This document shows positions 23,974 through 33,031 of a DNA stretch of 36,152 bases, piece after piece. Below the pieces are notes generated by a model. That model was not told the origin of the DNA. It made no database searches and worked only from the letters and a program-made list of their open reading frames with translations. Location of the stretch: NCBI GenBank assembly GCA_030592635.1, contig JAUVIS010000007.1, positions 1 through 36,152 of the forward strand. Reading direction: 5' to 3'. A program made the translations under genes and the position numbers. The DNA is from Candidatus Fermentibacteraceae bacterium (lineage in GTDB: Bacteria > Fermentibacterota > Fermentibacteria > Fermentibacterales > JCC-6). The number at the start of each line of letters is the position of its first letter. The first letter of the stretch is position 1.

Positions 23974-26121
23974 TTGACGAAAGAAAATACAGTACAGAAA
24001 CGAAGAGTGTACGAGCTGGCCCGGGAGCTTAACATCTCCAGCGAAGCACTGCTCAAGGTTCTGGAAGAACTGAAAATCGAAACGAAAAGCCACATGAGTA
24101 CCGTGAGCAACGAAGATACAGCCAGGGTAGTTGCGCAGTTTGAGAAGCAGAAGGCAGAGGCGAAGACACGCGCTACAAAAAAGCGTAAGCGCAGACGCCG
24201 GAAGAAAAAAACTGTTGTATCCGCCGAAACGGTGAAGAATGTTAAGAAGATTCTTGCCAAGATAGACTCCGGCGGTGCCAGAAGTCGCAAGAGTAAAAAG
24301 GTCAGATACCGCAAGGAAAAGCAGGAGAGACACGAAGAACAGCGGACATTCACAGACGAAGACGAGACAATCGTAAAGGTTGCCGAGTTCACCAGCCCGG
24401 CGGAACTGGCTCAGCAGATTGGTCAGCAGGTGAATGTTGTTATCGCCGCCTGCATGAAGCTCGGTGTTATGGCCACGGCAAATCAGAGACTTGATGTCGA
24501 TACAATATCTCTTGTCGCAGAGGAACTTGGATTCAAGGTGAGAGAAGTCAGCGAGTACGGCGCCGAGGCTCTTGAAGAAGCCAGGATAGCCGATGCTGAT
24601 GTACTTCAAGAGGAAAGACCGCCTGTGGTGACAATAATGGGTCATGTGGATCATGGGAAAACCGCTCTTCTTGACCGGATCCGCTCTGCTAATGTAATAG
24701 CCACTGAATCCGGCGGAATTACACAGCATATAGGCGCATATGTCGCAACCCTGGGAGACGACAGACAGGTTACATTTATTGACACTCCCGGTCATGCAGC
24801 CTTCACGGCAATGCGAGCCCGCGGCGCAATGGTAACTGACATAGTGGTTCTTGTTGTGGCATCGGACAGCAGAGTGATGCCACAGACAAAAGAATCAATT
24901 GAGCATGCCAGAGCTGCTGGAATTCCCATAATTGTCGCAATCAGCAAGATGGATCTTCCCACAGCCAACCCGGACTTTATCAAGCAGGATCTTGCCAAGA
25001 ACAATGTTCTTGTCGAAGAGTGGAGCGGCAGCATTCAGTGCGCTGAGGTCTCAGCCATGACAGGAGTGGGTGTGGATGAACTTCTGGAAATGATTCTGAT
25101 CCAGGCTGAAATGCTTGAGCTGACTGCTGTTCCCGACAGACTTGCCAGGGGAACTGTACTGGAAGGACGGGTTGATTCCAGGAGGGGTTCCATTGTAAAT
25201 ATTCTTGTCCAGGACGGTACTCTTCGCGAGGGGGACTGTTTTGTAGCCGGGCGGTATTCCGGCAGGGCCAGGGCTCTTTTCGATGAAAATGATGTGCCGA
25301 TCGTGGAGGTTCCGCCCGGTTATCCGGTGCAGCTTCTCGGTTCTCCCGGAGTTCCGTCCGCCGGTGACTCATTCATTGGAGTTGAGAGCGAACAGGAAGC
25401 CAGGAAGGTCGCTCTTCGCCGGCAGATGGTTGCCAGAGAGAAGCTCCTCCATTCCAGACACAGGGTTTCCCTTGAGGATTTCTGGGCTACAACAGCCAGT
25501 GAAGAAAGAGTTCTCAATATCATCATAAAATCAGATGTATCCGGCTCTGCCGAGGCTATTATTGACTCTCTCGCAAAACTTCAGACTGACGAAGTGGGGG
25601 TCAATGTAATACTCAGTGGCGCTGGCGGAATCACTGAGAGCGATGTTGATCTTGCAGCTGCCTCAAACGCTGTTATTCTGGGCTTTAAGGTGCGCCCGGA
25701 TCAGAGAGCCCGCGAGAGAGCTTCTGAAGAAGGCGTGGACATAAGCACCTACAGTGTTATCTATCATCTTGAGGATACAGTAAGAAAGTCTCTGGGCGGT
25801 CTGCTTAAACCGGAAGAGAAGGAAGAATTTCTGGGTTCCGTGGAAGTCAGAGACACATTCAAGGTTCCCAGGATCGGTGTCATCGCGGGCTGCTACATTG
25901 TCGCCGGGAAAATCAAGCGTAATGCCCGTGCCCGTCTTGTGAGAAATGGTATTGTACTCTGGGAGGGTGAGATTTCCTCTCTGAAACATCACAAAGATGA
26001 TAAGCGCGAAATGGTAGCGGGATTTGAATGCGGTATTGGCCTTTTCAAGTATAATGACATCAAAGCAGGCGATACCATTGAAAGCTTCGAGATAATCAAG
26101 ATTGCGAGAGAACTGGAGTGA
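23974..26121 (+). CDS. infB: Translation initiation factor IF-2
   Basis: A 715-residue GTPase that brings initiator tRNA to the ribosome. It has an IF2_N domain ([20 protein letters not shown]), a basic linker, and a second IF2_N-like domain before the G domain. G-domain motifs are [14 protein letters not shown] (G1), TPGHAAF (G3), ISKMDLP (G4) and SAMTG (G5). Domains II-IV follow, including [20 protein letters not shown] and the C-terminal [19 protein letters not shown]4 reads SKMD rather than the usual NKxD. I prefer TTG 23974, with AAGGTGA upstream; GTG 23965 would add three residues. Overlaps rbfA by four bases. Confidence 0.95.
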   Translation: MTKENTVQKRRVYELARELNISSEALLKVLEELKIETKSHMSTVSNEDTARVVAQFEKQKAEAKTRATKKRKRRRRKKKTVVSAETVKNVKKILAKIDSGGARSRKSKKVRYRKEKQERHEEQRTFTDEDETIVKVAEFTSPAELAQQIGQQVNVVIAACMKLGVMATANQRLDVDTISLVAEELGFKVREVSEYGAEALEEARIADADVLQEERPPVVTIMGHVDHGKTALLDRIRSANVIATESGGITQHIGAYVATLGDDRQVTFIDTPGHAAFTAMRARGAMVTDIVVLVVASDSRVMPQTKESIEHARAAGIPIIVAISKMDLPTANPDFIKQDLAKNNVLVEEWSGSIQCAEVSAMTGVGVDELLEMILIQAEMLELTAVPDRLARGTVLEGRVDSRRGSIVNILVQDGTLREGDCFVAGRYSGRARALFDENDVPIVEVPPGYPVQLLGSPGVPSAGDSFIGVESEQEARKVALRRQMVAREKLLHSRHRVSLEDFWATTASEERVLNIIIKSDVSGSAEAIIDSLAKLQTDEVGVNVILSGAGGITESDVDLAAASNAVILGFKVRPDQRARERASEEGVDISTYSVIYHLEDTVRKSLGGLLKPEEKEEFLGSVEVRDTFKVPRIGVIAGCYIVAGKIKRNARARLVRNGIVLWEGEISSLKHHKDDKREMVAGFECGIGLFKYNDIKAGDTIESFEIIKIARELE

Positions 26122-26468
26122 ATTCAAGAAGAACAGAGCAGATAGCCAACAGGATCCAGATGCTTGTATCTGGTATTCTGCAGCGGGAAGTATCCGATCC
26201 CAGGCTGAACTCCATTGTGATAAACAGGGTCGAGCTGGCCGGAGACGGTTCATTCGCCAGAATTTATGTCTCTTCCTGGCTGCCGGACGCAGAGGCAGAC
26301 GAGATAAAAAAGGTGCTGAAAAAAGCCTCCGGGTTTATACGAAGGAATCTTGCCGGAAAACTGGATCTCAGAATAGTTCCAACCCTCCGATTTCAGTGGG
26401 ATGATTCGGTTAAAGAGGGGGAAGAGGTGCTTTCTGCCCTTCGCATGCTTAATGTGGAGGAAGACTGA
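26118..26468 (+). CDS. rbfA: Ribosome-binding factor A
   Basis: A 116-residue KH-fold protein for 16S rRNA and 30S maturation. It has typical RbfA features: RRTEQIANRIQMLVSGILQR at the start, SDPRLNSIVINRVELAGD, ARIYVSSW, and RRNLAGKLDLRIVPTLRF before a short acidic end. The GTG start at 26118 overlaps the infB stop as GTGA, so it is translationally coupled. Length is normal. Confidence 0.95.
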   Translation: MNSRRTEQIANRIQMLVSGILQREVSDPRLNSIVINRVELAGDGSFARIYVSSWLPDAEADEIKKVLKKASGFIRRNLAGKLDLRIVPTLRFQWDDSVKEGEEVLSALRMLNVEED

Positions 26469-26471
26469 CAG

Positions 26472-27332
26472 GTGACAGTGACAGGCGGGGTTTACCTTCT
26501 TGACAAGGCTGCCGGAGTTACATCCCGCCGTGCCGCCATGGCGGTGGCAAAGGCCAACGGCTTTAAAAAGTACGGGCACTGCGGAACACTTGACCCGGAT
26601 GCTACCGGGTTGCTTGTTGTAATCCTTGGCAGAGCCACGCGACTGGCTCCCTACATATCCGGCGATACAAAGCGTTACTCATTTGATATGGTCACAGGTA
26701 TTCTCACAGATACCCTTGACATGTCCGGTAAGATATTAAAAAGAATTGACTGCTCTCATCTTACAACTGGCACGGTGGTTGCGAAACTGCCTGAGTTTAC
26801 AGGAACCCTTCTTCAGAGAGTTCCGCTGTTCAGTGCTGTAAGAATTGACGGTGAAAGGGGATACAAGCTTGCCAGACAGGGTGATACTCCGGAGATGCCC
26901 GAGAGAGCCATCACAGTTACAGACTGGAAATCCGGAGAGCTTCTGAACAACAGAATCCCGCTGGAAGTTACAGTCTCCGCCGGCACATACATCAGGGCTC
27001 TGGCCAGGGATATCGGAGAGGCTCTTGGCGTTCCCGCGGTGGCGGACAACATACGACGAACAATGGCAGGACCATTCAATATCAGTGAAGCTTCAAAGCT
27101 TGATGACCACAAAGGGTCTCTTCTCTCAATGACGGAAGCTATGCGCGAGTATCCCCGGATTACAGTCACGGTCTCCCAGGGTCAGGGTATTCTCAATGGA
27201 AACCCTTTTCCCGCGGAAATCAAAGGCACGGCTGTCGCGGTTGACAAGGCCGGTAATCTGCTGGCTGTTGGTACTGGCGATGGTGTTCTCTTTCAACCCA
27301 GAGTAGTCCTGGTCAGCGAGATACAGCGGTGA
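26472..27332 (+). CDS. truB: tRNA pseudouridine-55 synthase TruB
   Basis: A 286-residue enzyme making pseudouridine 55 in tRNA. It has the N-terminal GVYLLDKAAGVTSRRA pattern and the catalytic motif GTLDPDATGLLVV with the essential aspartate at about residue 41. KRYSFDMVTGILTDTLD and the second conserved block GTYIRALARDIGEALG follow. A PUA-like end is short. The start GTG 26472 has GGAGGA ten bases upstream; GTG 26478 is the alternative. It overlaps ribF by GTGA. Confidence 0.94.
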   Translation: MTVTGGVYLLDKAAGVTSRRAAMAVAKANGFKKYGHCGTLDPDATGLLVVILGRATRLAPYISGDTKRYSFDMVTGILTDTLDMSGKILKRIDCSHLTTGTVVAKLPEFTGTLLQRVPLFSAVRIDGERGYKLARQGDTPEMPERAITVTDWKSGELLNNRIPLEVTVSAGTYIRALARDIGEALGVPAVADNIRRTMAGPFNISEASKLDDHKGSLLSMTEAMREYPRITVTVSQGQGILNGNPFPAEIKGTAVAVDKAGNLLAVGTGDGVLFQPRVVLVSEIQR

Positions 27333-28171
27333 GGCTCGCGGCTCTGGGTGCGTTTGACGGCCTGCACAGGGGGCACATGAAGGTCATTGAGACTGCCGGT
27401 CCCGATGCCGGCATAGTCTTCTTTGAGCCTGTTCCCCGGCAGGTGTTCGGCGGGCTTGCCTGGAAAAAGCGGCTGACAACGCCTGCCGAGCGTTATGAAT
27501 TGTTGCGGGACAACGGAATATCTAGTATTATTACGCTTCCGTTTGACGGTGTTACTGCGGCCTCCACACCGCAGCGTTTCAGCAGGTTACTGGCTGAAAT
27601 CGGGCTGTTCAGCGGGTTTGCAGTCGGGTACGACTTCCGGTTTGGCAGTGATGCTTCCGGCACCACCGTTACACTGAAGGAGTGTCTCCGTCAGTTCGGG
27701 CTCACTGTTACGGTGGTGGAGCCCGAGAATGCTGGGGGAGTGCCAGTTAAAAGCGGGAAGATAAGAGAGCTTCTGCTTGAAGGTGATTTGAGCGGAGCTG
27801 CTGATCTTCTTGGCCGGGCCTACGGAGCAACCGGTGTTGTTTCCAGAGGCAGGGGATTTGGTAAGACTCTGGGGTTTCCAACTCTGAATATCAGAGTCCC
27901 GGAGTCCAAGCTGCTTCCCCCGCATGGAAGCTACGCGACCTTCGCCGGGATAGGTTGCAGGAAATATGAGGCCGTGGCGTATGTGGTTCCGCAGAGGAAC
28001 CTTGTTGAGGTGCATGTGCCCTCTTTTGAAGGGGATTTCTACGGTGCGGAGGTATCTGTTGAATTCGTATCCTTCATAAGAGGATCTGAAATTGTTAATT
28101 CGGAAGAGATGTTGAGAAAACTGATAAAAAACGATCTGGAAAGATCAATGGAGGTATTGAGAGAATGGTAA
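27329..28171 (+). CDS. ribF: Bifunctional riboflavin kinase/FAD synthetase
   Basis: A 280-residue cytoplasmic enzyme that phosphorylates riboflavin to FMN and adenylates it to FAD. The N-terminal nucleotidyltransferase domain shows LGAFDGLHRGHMKVI and VGYDFRFGSDASG. The C-terminal kinase domain shows SRGRGFGKTLGFPTLNI and ends with the helix EMLRKLIKNDLERSM. The protein begins directly at the first beta strand, about 15 residues shorter at the N-terminus than many homologues. Start GTG 27329 (GTGA overlap with truB). FMN from this enzyme would feed the ApbE reaction encoded at 34105. Confidence 0.94.
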   Translation: MRLAALGAFDGLHRGHMKVIETAGPDAGIVFFEPVPRQVFGGLAWKKRLTTPAERYELLRDNGISSIITLPFDGVTAASTPQRFSRLLAEIGLFSGFAVGYDFRFGSDASGTTVTLKECLRQFGLTVTVVEPENAGGVPVKSGKIRELLLEGDLSGAADLLGRAYGATGVVSRGRGFGKTLGFPTLNIRVPESKLLPPHGSYATFAGIGCRKYEAVAYVVPQRNLVEVHVPSFEGDFYGAEVSVEFVSFIRGSEIVNSEEMLRKLIKNDLERSMEVLREW

Positions 28172-28431
28172 CCAGTGAACGCAAGAAAGAGCTTGCAATC
28201 CAGTTCGGCGGCGGCGAAGCAAACACAGGCAGAACAGAAGTGCAGATCGCTATTCATACAGAGAGAATCAAGCAGCTCACAGAGCATGCGAAGGCAAATC
28301 CCAAGGATAACAACTTCCGCAGGGGCCTGCTGATGCTTGTGGGCAAGAGACGCCGCCTTCTGAACTACCTGATAGCCAGAGATGTTGACAGATACAGAAG
28401 TGTTATAAAGGAACTCGGTCTAAGAAGATAA
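28165..28431 (+). CDS. rpsO: 30S ribosomal protein S15
   Basis: An 88-residue ribosomal protein of standard length. It shows [40 protein letters not shown] and the terminal [15 protein letters not shown] 28165 overlaps the ribF stop by seven bases. The 74-base gap to pnp contains no strong hairpin, so read-through into pnp is likely. Confidence 0.97.
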   Translation: MVTSERKKELAIQFGGGEANTGRTEVQIAIHTERIKQLTEHAKANPKDNNFRRGLLMLVGKRRRLLNYLIARDVDRYRSVIKELGLRR

Positions 28432-28505
28432 CTTATCTTTCAGAACCACAGTTTAATTCGTATAAGTCCGCGGGCAGACGGCCTGAAGACAGACATAAGG
28501 AAAAT

Positions 28506-30608
28506 ATGAAAACAATTATTGAAGAGATGATCGCAGGAAGAAAATTAACAATTGAGACAGGACGCATGGCCAAACAGGCTCACGGATCTGTTTACATTCA
28601 GTATGGGGACTCCGCAGTTCTTGTCGCCGCTTGCAGTGAGCCTGCAACCCGTGAACTTGGCTTTTTTCCTCTTACTATAGAGTACCGGGAAAGAACATAT
28701 GCCGCCGGCAAGATACCCGGTGGTTTTTTCAAGAGAGAAGGACGCCCCAGCGAGAAGGAAGTTCTCACTGCCCGTCTTATTGACAGACCTCTCAGACCTC
28801 TGTTCCCCGAGGGCTTTAAGGATGAGACGCAGGTTTACTGCCTTGTTCTCAGCTCTGACGGTGTGAACGACCCGAACCTTCTGGGTCTGATTGGCGGATC
28901 AGCCGCCCTGATGATATCAAATATTCCATGGGATGGACCGGTAAGCGCCATCAGAGTCGGTCGTGTGGACGGAGAGATTGTTCTTAATCCAACAGTTGAA
29001 CAGCTCGCGGAAAGCGACCTTGAGCTTGTTGTCGCGGTAAAAGACCGCGATGTAGTCATGCTTGAGGGGCATTGCGATGAGCTTTCAGAAGAAGTTATAG
29101 CAGAGGCCATCGCAACTGCCGCCGCAGAGGCCGCGAAGATCAATGATCTTCAGCTCAGGCTTCAGCAGCTTGTGGGAGTGCAGAAGAAGGAAGTTGTCAT
29201 TCCTGAACTCCCCGAGGGTCTGTATGACATAGTTCTAGGCATTATGTCCGAGGAGCTTGGTGCAGTATACGGCAAAGGCAATAAGGAAAACATGGCAGCC
29301 GCAATGGCAAACACGAAAGAGCGCTCCGCAGTTATTGTCGCGGAGAAATTCGATGTTGAGGTTGATGACGCCGAGTGGAAGGGATACATCAAAAAGGCTG
29401 TCTACAAAGCCGAGAAGGAATATGTCCGCTCAAGACTTCTAACTGACGGCATCCGTTATGATGGCCGTGAGCGCACCGAGGTAAGAGAGATTACCTGTGA
29501 AGTCGGTATTCTTCCCAGAACACACGGTTCAGCCCTTTTCACAAGAGGAGAGACCCAGGCTCTTGTCACAACCACTCTCGGTGGCGACAGAGATGAGCAG
29601 CGTATAGATGCTCTTCTTGGCGAGTACAAGAAAAACTTCATGCTTCACTACAATTTCCCGAGCTTCAGTGTTGGCGAAGTAAGACCTGTAAGAGGTCCGG
29701 GCAGACGCGAGATCGGTCATGGCCACCTTGCTGAAACCGCAGTTGAGAGTACTATTCCTGAGGATTTCCCGTATACCGTCAGGGTAGTTTCAGATATTCT
29801 TGAATCAAACGGATCGTCCTCGCAGGCGACAGTATGCGGTGCGTCACTCTGCCTTATGGACGCAGGAGTGCCCATCAAGTCCAATGTGGCCGGAATCGCT
29901 CTTGGTCTTGTTACAGACGGGGAGAGATCAGTAGTTCTTTCCGACATCGCCGGTGTTGAAGATCACCTTGGCGATATGGATCTCAAGATAGCCGGAACAT
30001 CAAAGGGTGTTAACGCCATTCAGATGGATCTCAAGGTTGAGGGCGTATCCCAGGAGCTTCTTGTCGATGCATTTCATCAGGCCCGCAAGAACAGACTCCT
30101 TATTCTTGAGAGTATGGACGCTTGTATTGACAAGCCCCGCGAGGAGCTCAGTCAGTATGCACCCCGCATCATTACTGTTCAGATCGACAAGGAAAAGATC
30201 GGCAAACTTATTGGCCCGGGCGGCAAGAACATCAGGTTTGTCACCGAGGAATCCGGTGCGGAGATCAACATTGATGACAGCGGCATAGTTACCATTTTGA
30301 CCAATGACGGAGAGAAGGCTGATCATGCCCTCAAGCTCATTGATCAATTCGTGGGAACCGCTAAAATCGGCAAGATCTACGAAGGTACCGTTGTAAGCAT
30401 ACAGACATTCGGTGCTTTTGTTGAAATCATGCCGGGAACTGACGGTCTCGTTCACATCAGCAACATCAGCAAAGAACGGGTGAATGATGTTTCCGATGTC
30501 CTCAAACGCGGACAGAAGGTCAGAGTCAAGGTAAACAAGATAAGAGATGACGGAAAGATCGATCTCAACATGAAGGATGTTGATCAGACCGGAGACTCTG
30601 AAGAATAA
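28506..30608 (+). CDS. pnp: Polyribonucleotide nucleotidyltransferase (PNPase)
   Basis: A 700-residue phosphorolytic 3'-5' exoribonuclease. It has two RNase PH domains (about 10-140 and 310-540) joined by a helical domain. The second core has the active-site region [18 protein letters not shown] and the [16 protein letters not shown] phosphate-binding block. A KH domain ([20 protein letters not shown]) and an S1 domain ([25 protein letters not shown]) complete it. AAGGA precedes ATG 28506. The rpsO-pnp order is widely conserved. Confidence 0.97.
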   Translation: MKTIIEEMIAGRKLTIETGRMAKQAHGSVYIQYGDSAVLVAACSEPATRELGFFPLTIEYRERTYAAGKIPGGFFKREGRPSEKEVLTARLIDRPLRPLFPEGFKDETQVYCLVLSSDGVNDPNLLGLIGGSAALMISNIPWDGPVSAIRVGRVDGEIVLNPTVEQLAESDLELVVAVKDRDVVMLEGHCDELSEEVIAEAIATAAAEAAKINDLQLRLQQLVGVQKKEVVIPELPEGLYDIVLGIMSEELGAVYGKGNKENMAAAMANTKERSAVIVAEKFDVEVDDAEWKGYIKKAVYKAEKEYVRSRLLTDGIRYDGRERTEVREITCEVGILPRTHGSALFTRGETQALVTTTLGGDRDEQRIDALLGEYKKNFMLHYNFPSFSVGEVRPVRGPGRREIGHGHLAETAVESTIPEDFPYTVRVVSDILESNGSSSQATVCGASLCLMDAGVPIKSNVAGIALGLVTDGERSVVLSDIAGVEDHLGDMDLKIAGTSKGVNAIQMDLKVEGVSQELLVDAFHQARKNRLLILESMDACIDKPREELSQYAPRIITVQIDKEKIGKLIGPGGKNIRFVTEESGAEINIDDSGIVTILTNDGEKADHALKLIDQFVGTAKIGKIYEGTVVSIQTFGAFVEIMPGTDGLVHISNISKERVNDVSDVLKRGQKVRVKVNKIRDDGKIDLNMKDVDQTGDSEE

Positions 30609-30614
30609 ACTGCC

Positions 30615-30636
30615 GGGGCGGCCGCAAGGCCGCCCC
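30615..30636 (+). other. Strong GNRA-tetraloop hairpin between pnp and dut
   Basis: GGGGCGGCC (30615-30623), loop GCAA (30624-30627) and GGCCGCCCC (30628-30636) form a perfect nine-pair GC stem with a stable GNRA-type loop. No U-tract follows, so it is not a classic intrinsic terminator. It may stabilise or process the pnp 3' end, or end transcription inefficiently. Confidence 0.7.
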
Positions 30637-30654
30637 TCACTGTATAGGGGCTCT

Positions 30655-31098
30655 ATGGCAAAAGTACTTGTTAAGACCCTCCCCGGGTGCGGGGATATTC
30701 CTCTGCCCGAGCCGGCTACCCGTCACTCTGCCGGAGTAGACCTCCGCGCGGCCGTTGAGAAGCCGGTAGTCATTCTTCCAGGGGGAACACTAATGATTCC
30801 GGCTGGGATAAAAGTCGCAATTCCAGTGGGTTTCGAGTGGCAGATAAGACCCAGAAGCGGTCTTGCTTTAAAACACGGGGTAACTGTTTTGAATTCTCCC
30901 GGTACTGTAGATTCTGACTACAGAGGACCAGTGGGAGTCATTCTGATTAACCACGGCGTGGAACCTTTCACTGTAAAAAGAGGTGACAGAATAGCACAGG
31001 CTGTTCTGGCATCGGTGGAGCCTGTTGAAATGGAAATTGCTGCCGAGTTGTCTGATACCGCAAGAGGGGAGGGTGGATTTGGCCACACGGGGATATAA
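30655..31098 (+). CDS. dut: Deoxyuridine 5'-triphosphate nucleotidohydrolase (dUTPase)
   Basis: A 147-residue trimeric dUTPase converting dUTP to dUMP and pyrophosphate. All five motifs are visible: SAGVDLRA, RPRSGLALKHGV, GTVDSDYRGPVGVILIN, RGDRIAQAVL, and the C-terminal ARGEGGFGHTG. In the last motif His replaces the common Ser. ATG 30655 follows AGGGG; the open extension to 30577 runs back through the hairpin and into pnp and is rejected. lptE begins inside its 3' end. Confidence 0.95.
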   Translation: MAKVLVKTLPGCGDIPLPEPATRHSAGVDLRAAVEKPVVILPGGTLMIPAGIKVAIPVGFEWQIRPRSGLALKHGVTVLNSPGTVDSDYRGPVGVILINHGVEPFTVKRGDRIAQAVLASVEPVEMEIAAELSDTARGEGGFGHTGI

Positions 31099-31567
31099 AA
31101 TTGCAGCAGTCCTGTCAATTCTGTTTCTTCTGTCCTGCGCGTACAGTTTCAAGGGCTCCCTTCCTGATAATATTAAAACAGTGCAGGTGGAACAGTTCAG
31201 GAGCAATGTTACAGAGTACGGGCTGGAACAGGAAATTACATCCCTTGTTACGGAATCCATTGTAAGGGACGGGCGGCTGTCTATTGACAACGAATCGCCG
31301 GATGCCCGCATCAGCGGTTCTGTAACACACTTCGCGCGCACAGCGGTTACATACACCGGCGGCGAGGAAGTAGAACAGTACAAGCTCGAACTCAGAGTAT
31401 CGGTATCTATGGATAACACTGCGGATAATGAGTACATTATAAGGGACGAGACTGTGTCGGAGTGGCTGTTGTATGACCCTTCATCGGAAACTCTGAACTC
31501 AGCCAGGGAGAGACTGATTGTTCAGGTTTCAGATGCGATTGTTCGAAGGAGTCTTTCCGGCTGGTAA
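31079..31567 (+). CDS. lptE: LptE-like LPS-assembly lipoprotein
   Basis: A 162-residue lipoprotein starting at TTG 31079 with GGAGG six bases upstream; it overlaps dut by 20 bases. The signal peptide ends in lipobox LLSC (Cys about 20). The mature protein shows the LptE/LptE-like pattern: YSFKGSLPDNIKTVQVEQF, EQEITSLVTESIVRDGRL, DARISGSVTHFAR and an extended C-terminal strand region. LptE plugs LptD in the outer membrane and helps insert LPS. lptD is not in the window. Its presence supports a diderm cell with LPS. Family call is by pattern, since LptE sequences diverge widely. Confidence 0.8.
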   Translation: MATRGYKIAAVLSILFLLSCAYSFKGSLPDNIKTVQVEQFRSNVTEYGLEQEITSLVTESIVRDGRLSIDNESPDARISGSVTHFARTAVTYTGGEEVEQYKLELRVSVSMDNTADNEYIIRDETVSEWLLYDPSSETLNSARERLIVQVSDAIVRRSLSGW

Positions 31568-31630
31568 TGGCGTAATTATTTCCCCGGGAGCTGATGGCAT
31601 ATATCGGATCAAGGAAGAAGGGAATGAGGA

Positions 31631-31969
31631 ATGCGAAAAGGAAAACTGGGCTGTCTTCTCTGGCTGGCGTTGTTCTTGATAATAGTTCTCTGGGGATGGA
31701 AACTTGTTGATTTTTATGTACTTGGCCCGGCTGCTGTTAAAAAAGGCATGAATGAAACTGCCAGCCAGATAAGCGCGATGAACAATACCGCAGCCAAGAA
31801 GGTTGAATTCCTTGTACTGTGGGCGGACTGGAGAGCTGACTGTCCGACTGACTTCACACAATGTTCGTTTGAGGGAGATGTATTTGTGGTGAAATGGATT
31901 GACACTCTGCATGTGCCGGCATTTCCATCAATATGTTATACATTCAGACTTGCAAAGGCGGTGAATTAG
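31631..31969 (+). CDS. Small single-pass membrane protein of unknown function
   Basis: A 112-residue protein with AGGA just upstream of ATG 31631. One transmembrane helix at about residues 7-28 (LGCLLWLALFLIIVLWGWKL) is followed by a roughly 80-residue domain, probably periplasmic. That domain contains three cysteines (WRADCPTDFTQC and ICYTF) and several aromatic residues. No family is recognised. It ends one base into the next small membrane-protein gene (TAGTG), so the two are likely made together. Confidence 0.6.
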   Translation: MRKGKLGCLLWLALFLIIVLWGWKLVDFYVLGPAAVKKGMNETASQISAMNNTAAKKVEFLVLWADWRADCPTDFTQCSFEGDVFVVKWIDTLHVPAFPSICYTFRLAKAVN

Positions 31970-32154
31970 TGAGTCTGTCCGACGACTGGCGGGGGCGCCA
32001 CGGTCAGAAGCACTCAGACAGCAGGGTAATAATCTACATTATTCTTCTGCTGGCAATTCTTCTCTTTATCTCACAGGCAGGAGATTTTTCAAGACAGTTT
32101 ACGCAGATATTTATGAGCCCCCGGGACTCTACAACAGTTGAATCAACCGAATAG
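31969..32154 (+). CDS. Tiny single-pass membrane protein
   Basis: A 61-residue protein starting at GTG 31969, which overlaps the previous stop by one base and has AAGGCGG upstream. The longer open frame from 31933 lies inside the preceding gene. A charged N-terminus (DDWRGRHGQKHSDSR) precedes one helix at about 20-38 (VIIYIILLLAILLFISQ) and a Ser/Thr-rich tail. No family recognised. Retained because of its ribosome binding site, tight spacing to both neighbours and clean membrane topology. Confidence 0.55.
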   Translation: MSLSDDWRGRHGQKHSDSRVIIYIILLLAILLFISQAGDFSRQFTQIFMSPRDSTTVESTE

Positions 32155-32161
32155 GGAGCGA

Positions 32162-33031
32162 ATGAGCAGAAAGATTTTTGACGCGCATTGTGATACCCTG
32201 CTTGGAAGCCTTACCCATGATGACTTTACCAGAGGCACCGGACAGTTGCATGTCGATCTGCCCGCCCTTCTCGAGTCCGGAGTCCACGATCAGATTATGG
32301 CCGTGTGCATTGAGCCCTACACCGGCAGAGAGAAGGAAATGTGGGAAAGGGGTCTGAAGAACTTCGAGGAGATCAGAATTACTGAAAAGCCCCGCCTTCA
32401 CTTCGCGATTGAAGGCTGTCTGGCTCTTTCAAAAGGCTGGGAGCTTCCATTTCACCCGATTGTCGCCAGTCTTACATGGAATGGTGATAATCCCTATGCC
32501 GGTGGAATCGGCTCTCAGATGGATCTGACGGAAGATGGCAGGAGGCTTGCGGAAAAGTTTACCCGGGACGAAACCGTGCTTGATGTCTCTCATCTGAATG
32601 ACAGATCCCGGAAGAGCGTGCTCAAGCTGGGATTTCCCGTGTGCGCCACCCACTGCAACGCGAGAAGGCTCTGCAATGGACACAACAGAAATCTTCCTGA
32701 CGAAGACATTACAGAAATAGCAGAAACGGGTGGTATTATCGGGGTTACTTTTGTTCCTGATTTTCTTGAGAAGGACGGCTCAAAAGCTACTATAGAGTCC
32801 ATAGTTAATCACATGGAGTACATCGCCGAGAAAACTTCCATTGACAGCGTTGGTTTCGGCAGTGACTTCGATGGCGTAAAAAATCTGCCTTCCGGAATAG
32901 AAGGAGCACGGAGCTGGCACCGCGTGATAGATGCCCTGGAGAACCGGGGCTGGTCCACCGTGGATATTGATAAAGCAGCAGGCAGCAACTGGAGAAGATT
33001 CTTCAAAATAGACAAGGAGATTTCAGGTTGA
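32162..33031 (+). CDS. Membrane dipeptidase family (peptidase M19) protein
   Basis: A 289-residue zinc hydrolase of the renal dipeptidase fold, cleaving dipeptides, often with a C-terminal D-amino acid. Metal-site motifs are FDAHCDT (H9, D11), HFAIEGC (Glu), VLDVSHLND, VCATHCNARRLC (His) and VGFGSDFDGV (Asp). No signal peptide is seen, so it is probably cytoplasmic. It is shorter than many members (usually 310-360). ATG 32162 follows AGGGAG; the frame upstream to 32138 overlaps the tiny membrane protein gene. Its TTGA overlap couples it to the next gene. Confidence 0.9.
   Translation: MSRKIFDAHCDTLLGSLTHDDFTRGTGQLHVDLPALLESGVHDQIMAVCIEPYTGREKEMWERGLKNFEEIRITEKPRLHFAIEGCLALSKGWELPFHPIVASLTWNGDNPYAGGIGSQMDLTEDGRRLAEKFTRDETVLDVSHLNDRSRKSVLKLGFPVCATHCNARRLCNGHNRNLPDEDITEIAETGGIIGVTFVPDFLEKDGSKATIESIVNHMEYIAEKTSIDSVGFGSDFDGVKNLPSGIEGARSWHRVIDALENRGWSTVDIDKAAGSNWRRFFKIDKEISG

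Noticed and set aside
23860-24795. 311-codon open frame on the minus strand
   Set aside because: It lies antisense to the certain nusA and infB genes, has low-complexity composition from their charged regions, and has no ribosome binding site or family resemblance.
28440-28480. Promoter for pnp (TATAAG near 28468)
   Set aside because: The -10 is fair but the hexamer 17 bases upstream (TTTCAG) is poor, and rpsO-pnp are usually co-transcribed.
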